Under the pieces are notes generated by a model that worked only from the letters and a program-made list of their open reading frames with translations, was not told the DNA's origin and made no database searches. Positions 5,750 to 8,990 of a stretch of 8,990 bases of DNA are shown one piece after another. Position numbers and translations under genes: made by a program. This DNA comes from Spirochaetales bacterium (GTDB lineage Bacteria > Spirochaetota > Spirochaetia > SZUA-6 > DRHE01), in contig DRHE01000402.1 of assembly GCA_011049745.1 (NCBI GenBank), forward strand, positions 1 to 8,990. Reading direction: 5' to 3'. Numbering within the stretch: the stretch's first letter is position 1; every line of letters begins with the position of its first letter.

Positions 5750-7142
5750 GCTGTTAAATGTTCCTGCTATTCTTGCCCCGGCACTTGATTTTAAAGAAAT
5801 AGCGATCGATATAGATATTATGATCCAACCGGAAAATAAGTTGAAACAGGGCTGGGATGTCATCGTCCTGGCAGCCGCAATTTCTGCCGCTATTGTAACC
5901 CCTCTCTCTATTATCTTTCATTTGACCAGCTTCACTCTGCTGAATTTCTTTAATGGTATTTTCACCATGCTTTTTCTGGTTGATATTGCTGTTAGTTTTA
6001 ATACGACTTTTTCCCTACATGGAAAAATAATCAACGATAGGAAGATAATTACCAGAAAATACCTGCGCGGCTGGTTCTGGCTGGATGTTATTGCCGCTTT
6101 GCCTGTCGGCCTTCTCTTTTTTATATCAGGCCTCTTAACTGCCGGTGGTCCTCTTCAATTGTTGAGACTTAACCTGCTGTTCAAGCTGCCCAAAGCCAGC
6201 AGAACCCTGCGCATGGCCGGCGGCGCCGGTATTAACCCTGCAATTCTCAGGCTGGTTCTCCTGGTATTCTGGATTTTCTTAGCAGCTCATTTTATCTCCT
6301 GCAGCTGGATATTAGTTTCCGGTAATCCCGATGGACTGGATCCTGTTTCACGCTATATCCGCTCTTTTTACTGGACAATAACCACTCTGACCACAGTCGG
6401 TTATGGTGACATCACTCCCAGCGGCAACACCCAGACCCTCTTTGTGGTGCTGATTCAGCTGCTTGGGGCCGGTATGTACGGCCTGATTATCGGTAATATA
6501 GCCAACCTGCTCGCCCATATAGATGTGGCTAAATCTCAATACAAGGAAAAACTGGAAAAGATAAACACCTTCTTGAAATACCGGAATATTCCGCTTTCCA
6601 TGCAGAAGAAGATCAACAACTACTACAGTTATCTCTGGGAGAGCAGAAGGGGATACGATGAATCCTCGGTGCTGCAAGATCTCCCCAACCACCTGAAGGT
6701 CTCGGTATCCCTCTATCTCAATAAAGAGATAATCGAGAAAGTGCCGATCTTTGAGGGAGCCAACGAAGATTTCATCAAAGAGATCATTCTGCACCTGACA
6801 CCGGTGGTTTTCACTCCCGGTGACTCTATTGTCAAAGCGGGCGAGATGGGCTTTAATATGTATTTTATCAGTAAGGGAAGTGTCGATGTCATGTCAGCGG
6901 ATGAAAAAATCCGTTACGCCACTCTGGGCAGCGGCAACTTCTTCGGTGAAATAGCCCTGCTTTTAAGCATGCCCAGAACTGCCACCATAAAAGCCAGGGA
7001 GTACTGCGATCTCTACCGGCTGGACAAGGAAACTTTTGACCGGGTCCTGAGCCGCTATCCGGAGTTTGCCGAAACCATCACGGAAATGGCGGAAAAAAGG
7101 AGAGGGGAAATCGAGACCGCCGGAAAAGGAAAAGATCAATAA
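5733..7142 (+). CDS. Cyclic-nucleotide-gated potassium channel (six-transmembrane, CNBD)
   Basis: This inner-membrane ion channel of up to 469 residues has the layout of HCN/CNG/KAT-type channels. Hydrophobic segments S1-S3 lie near residues 41-63, 70-92 and 113-134. S4 is at about 141-160 and carries only spaced Arg/Lys residues (LLRLNLLFKLPKASRTLR), so voltage sensing may be modest. S5 is at 169-197. The pore helix and the K+ selectivity filter TTVGYGD are at 209-226, and S6 at 234-262. A C-linker follows, then a cyclic-nucleotide-binding domain at ~336-450 with the phosphate-binding cassette FGEIALLLSMPRTAT (404-418); Glu406 and Arg415, the usual sugar and phosphate contacts, are present. 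K+ selectivity is well supported; cAMP or cGMP as ligand is inferred. The longest reading begins at a GTG (5733) without a ribosome binding site and inside a likely operator. The in-frame ATG at 5820, just before IQPENKLKQGWD, is at least as likely a start. The gene is divergent from the glutamate dehydrogenase gene, and its end overlaps the convergent amidohydrolase remnant by 7 bases. Confidence 0.9.
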   Translation: MTALFKLLNVPAILAPALDFKEIAIDIDIMIQPENKLKQGWDVIVLAAAISAAIVTPLSIIFHLTSFTLLNFFNGIFTMLFLVDIAVSFNTTFSLHGKIINDRKIITRKYLRGWFWLDVIAALPVGLLFFISGLLTAGGPLQLLRLNLLFKLPKASRTLRMAGGAGINPAILRLVLLVFWIFLAAHFISCSWILVSGNPDGLDPVSRYIRSFYWTITTLTTVGYGDITPSGNTQTLFVVLIQLLGAGMYGLIIGNIANLLAHIDVAKSQYKEKLEKINTFLKYRNIPLSMQKKINNYYSYLWESRRGYDESSVLQDLPNHLKVSVSLYLNKEIIEKVPIFEGANEDFIKEIILHLTPVVFTPGDSIVKAGEMGFNMYFISKGSVDVMSADEKIRYATLGSGNFFGEIALLLSMPRTATIKAREYCDLYRLDKETFDRVLSRYPEFAETITEMAEKRRGEIETAGKGKDQ

Positions 7143-7786
7143 CTCTGCATTGGCCCGCCACGGTCCGCGGTTATCCTGTTTTTAATTTTTGCGATTTCAT
7201 TATAGAGTTCGGCCATGCCGCCGGCCAGAGGGAAGTTAACCAGTTTACCGTTGCTTACCACCACCTTACCGTCAACTATTACGGTGTGGATGTTCCTCTC
7301 TCCCAGGGAATAGAGTATATTGGCAAAGACATTATGCTCAGGCTGCATGTTCGGGGAAGCCGGATCAATAAGCACCAGGTCGGCAGGGGCGCCTTCGATT
7401 ATCTCTCCATAACCGGGAAGACCCAGCACCCTGCCTCCTCCGGAAAGCAGCATTTCCGCTGCTCCCAGCAGGGTGCCGAAATAAACATCGTCGGGGGTCA
7501 GATTCTGTTCATATATCCAGATATGCTTGTTGAACCAGTCCTCAACTTTTACATCTTCCGCGGCTCCCCGGAGCAGGGTCATTCCGGTATGGGCATGTGC
7601 ATTCACTAAACCGGGAATCAGGTATAATCCCCTGCCGTTGATTACATCATGGCCGCTGTAAAGCTGCTCTGTTTCGCAGAGCTCTTCACCGATCTTTGTT
7701 ATGCGGTTTCCTTCAATCAGAACATCGGTCTTTTCCCGGATCGAGAACTCTGCAAATGAGAGCAGGGTGGTATCTTTGATTATCAT
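7136..7786 (-). pseudogene. Amidohydrolase (MTA/SAH or nucleobase deaminase type) with the central catalytic barrel deleted
   Basis: The 216-codon frame joins two ends of an amidohydrolase that is normally about 430 residues long. Residues 1-115 are the normal N-terminal part: the composite beta-sandwich start (DVLIEGNRITKIGE), the first metal-binding motif NAHAHTG with His64 and His66, and the helix VYFGTLLGAAEMLLSG. The family then continues with a TTTFADMY-like barrel segment, but here the frame jumps directly to GRVLGLPGYGEIIEGAPADL (118-137) and the normal C-terminal sandwich (VIVDGKVVVSNGKL). About 200 residues, carrying the remaining metal ligands and catalytic residues, are missing, and the reading frame is preserved. 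The product could not form the active barrel, so it is probably non-functional. An assembly collapse is an alternative. It is the last gene of the operon and overlaps the nucleoside hydrolase gene by 4 bases (ATGA). The intact ancestor would likely have deaminated a nucleoside or base; the exact substrate is not readable. Confidence 0.8.
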
Positions 7787-8721
7787 CTCTTGTCCAGTTC
7801 TCTGATTGCCCCGATCATCATTTCTTTGAAGCGCGGGACATCAACCTCGAGGGCCACATCAACATTAGGCTCAAGGTTGAGAATCCCGTAGACATCGGTA
7901 ACGGTCCGGCCCCTGGTAAATTTGCCTGCGGTTTCCACTGCAACATGGAGATGGCTGGTTTTAACAATTCCCGGCCGGATAACTGCAGCTACGGCCAGGG
8001 CATCGTGCAGTGGAGCCCCCTGGAAGTTGAAGATATCGCAGTTGGCCTGAGCAAAGAAGCGGAGCAGGGGAGCGACCACGCTTGACACCGGGCCTGCTAA
8101 TTTTTCTATTTCGCTAATGTCCTCAAAGGTAAGCATGGCCTTGTTGGTAACATCCAGCCCCACCATGGTAATGGGTAATCCCGATTCAAAGACAATTGTT
8201 GCTGCCTCGGGATCAACGTAGATGTTGAACTCGGCGGCCGGGGTAATATTGGAATCGTAGACTGCGCCCCCCATAAGTACTATCCTCTCAATATTTTTCT
8301 TTATGCGGGGCTCTTTTAACAGGGCAACACCGATATTGGTCAGCGGTCCGGTTGGGATAAGTATAAGGGGTTCCGCAGCCTGCATTAAGGTTCTGATAAT
8401 AAAATCTACAGCGTGTTCCTCTATCCCGTTTATACCCGGTTCGGGCAGATTGGCACCGTCAAGACCGGAAACACCGTGGATCTCCGGGGCTATTGTCAGC
8501 TCCCTGGTCAGGGGTCTATCAAAGCCCCTGGCCACGGGTAAGTTTTCAGCCTTCAGCAGGGTGAGTACCTTTAAGGCATTTAGAAAAGTCTTTTCTCCTG
8601 TCTGGTTGCCTGCAACTGTAGTAATGCCAAGCAGCTCCACTGCATCGGAGGAGGCATAAGCCAGCATTATGGCCATCATATCGTCATGGCCGGGGTCGCA
8701 GTCGATGATGATCTTTTTCAT
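7783..8721 (-). CDS. Nucleoside hydrolase, inosine-uridine (IunH/Rih) family
   Basis: This 312-residue cytoplasmic enzyme should hydrolyse the N-glycosidic bond of ribonucleosides to a free base and ribose. The Ca2+-binding aspartate cluster is intact: IDCDPGHDDMMAIM at residues 6-19 with Asp7, Asp9, Asp13 and Asp14. Further family sites are LIPTGPLTNIG at 121-131, EFNIYVDPEA at 164-173 with Asn166, and the catalytic PLHDALAV at 237-244 with His239 and the Ca2+ ligand Asp240. Length is normal. The DCDPGHDD variant is common in the RihA/RihB pyrimidine-preferring branch, but specificity cannot be fixed from this alone. The ATG at 8721 overlaps the stop codon of the upstream ABC permease by 4 bases, and its own stop overlaps the amidohydrolase start by 4 bases. 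Translation is probably coupled along the operon. The context indicates that imported nucleosides are the substrate. Confidence 0.93.
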   Translation of the reverse strand: MKKIIIDCDPGHDDMMAIMLAYASSDAVELLGITTVAGNQTGEKTFLNALKVLTLLKAENLPVARGFDRPLTRELTIAPEIHGVSGLDGANLPEPGINGIEEHAVDFIIRTLMQAAEPLILIPTGPLTNIGVALLKEPRIKKNIERIVLMGGAVYDSNITPAAEFNIYVDPEAATIVFESGLPITMVGLDVTNKAMLTFEDISEIEKLAGPVSSVVAPLLRFFAQANCDIFNFQGAPLHDALAVAAVIRPGIVKTSHLHVAVETAGKFTRGRTVTDVYGILNLEPNVDVALEVDVPRFKEMMIGAIRELDKR

Positions 8722-8990
8722 CCCGAGTCCTCATCAATAGGGCTGGCAGCCTCTTTACCCGGGCTTTGACCCACAGCAGCCGGCACACTTCTGGTTTTTT
8801 TCTTCATTGCACGGGCCGAATAGAAAGTCAGGGCAATTACAGTGGCCAGATAAGGAATGAGCTGGATGAACTCTGAGGGAATGCGCAGGGAGGCAATATA
8901 GATTGCCAGGGCATTTACCGTGCCGAAGAGGAAGGAAGCGAGGAAGGTGCCAAGGGGCTGGTTGCCTCCCAGGGTGGCTGCGGCAATAGC
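8718..8990 (-). CDS. ABC transporter permease, nucleoside/simple-sugar type (C-terminal part)
   Basis: The gene enters from the right window edge, and only its last 90 codons are visible. The sequence reads AIAAATLGGNQPLGTFLASF, then a membrane segment (FGTVNALAIYIASL), the short loop RIPSEFIQLIPYLATVIALT and a last membrane helix. It ends in a hydrophilic tail beginning RAMKKKTRSVPAA. The LGGNQPLGTFLASFLFG and IPSEFIQLIPYLATVIAL features match the C-terminal end of BPD_transp_2 permeases, in particular the second permease of BmpA-linked nucleoside importers. Its TGA overlaps the nucleoside hydrolase ATG by 4 bases, which supports nucleoside uptake as the function. The tail after residue 60 is longer than usual and of low complexity. 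The binding protein, ATPase and first permease would be expected further right, outside the window. Confidence 0.85.
   Translation of the reverse strand, partial: AIAAATLGGNQPLGTFLASFLFGTVNALAIYIASLRIPSEFIQLIPYLATVIALTFYSARAMKKKTRSVPAAVGQSPGKEAASPIDEDSG

Noticed and set aside
6348..6794. 148-codon minus-strand frame inside the channel gene
   Set aside because: It is antisense to the pore, S6 and C-linker, which are clearly coding on the plus strand.
1..8990. CRISPR array, rRNA, tRNA or complete insertion sequence
   Set aside because: No regularly spaced repeats, structural RNA sequences or transposase genes were seen on either strand.

Overview
The window is a bacterial chromosome segment of mixed base composition. 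It carries a small AT-rich toxin-antitoxin module, a decayed stretch, a metal-type ABC transporter pair, a large NAD-type glutamate dehydrogenase, a cyclic-nucleotide-gated potassium channel, and the downstream end of a nucleoside uptake and salvage operon. Strong AGGAGG-type ribosome binding sites, four-base ATGA gene overlaps and the gene families suggest an anaerobic Firmicute (Clostridia-like) or similar organism. That placement is a guess, because no phylogenetic marker gene is present.

Left part (1-1231): a terminator-like hairpin closes whatever lies upstream. It is followed by a RelE/ParE-type toxin gene and an overlapping Phd/YefM-like antitoxin gene, both visibly more AT-rich than the rest. 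A short palindromic element ends that module. About 400 bases of apparently decayed coding sequence follow, including a frameshifted fragment that could be a second antitoxin relic.

Middle (1232-5732): an ATPase and a permease of the ZnuC/ZnuB (TroB/TroC) metal transporter family are translationally coupled on the + strand. No solute-binding protein or metal regulator lies beside them. The permease gene runs into the 3' end of the convergent 955-codon glutamate dehydrogenase gene: the two coding regions overlap by 44 bases, with a perfect 20-base palindrome at the junction. The dehydrogenase resembles the roughly 115-kDa class (yeast Gdh2-like) rather than the ~50-kDa or ~180-kDa bacterial classes.

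The dehydrogenase gene is divergent from a potassium channel gene. The space between them is only 58 bases if the longest channel reading is used. It contains a good promoter for the dehydrogenase and an 11-base inverted repeat centred on overlapping, oppositely oriented -10 sequences. This looks like a shared operator. Glutamate and potassium are the main paired osmolytes of bacterial cytoplasm, so joint control of glutamate breakdown and a cyclic-nucleotide-gated K+ pathway is an attractive hypothesis.

Right part (7136-8990, - strand): an ABC permease of the nucleoside/simple-sugar type (partial at the window edge), an inosine-uridine-type nucleoside hydrolase and an amidohydrolase are joined by 4-base overlaps. 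The amidohydrolase has lost its whole central catalytic barrel in an in-frame deletion and is probably a pseudogene. Its loss may have removed a deaminase step from a nucleoside salvage operon.
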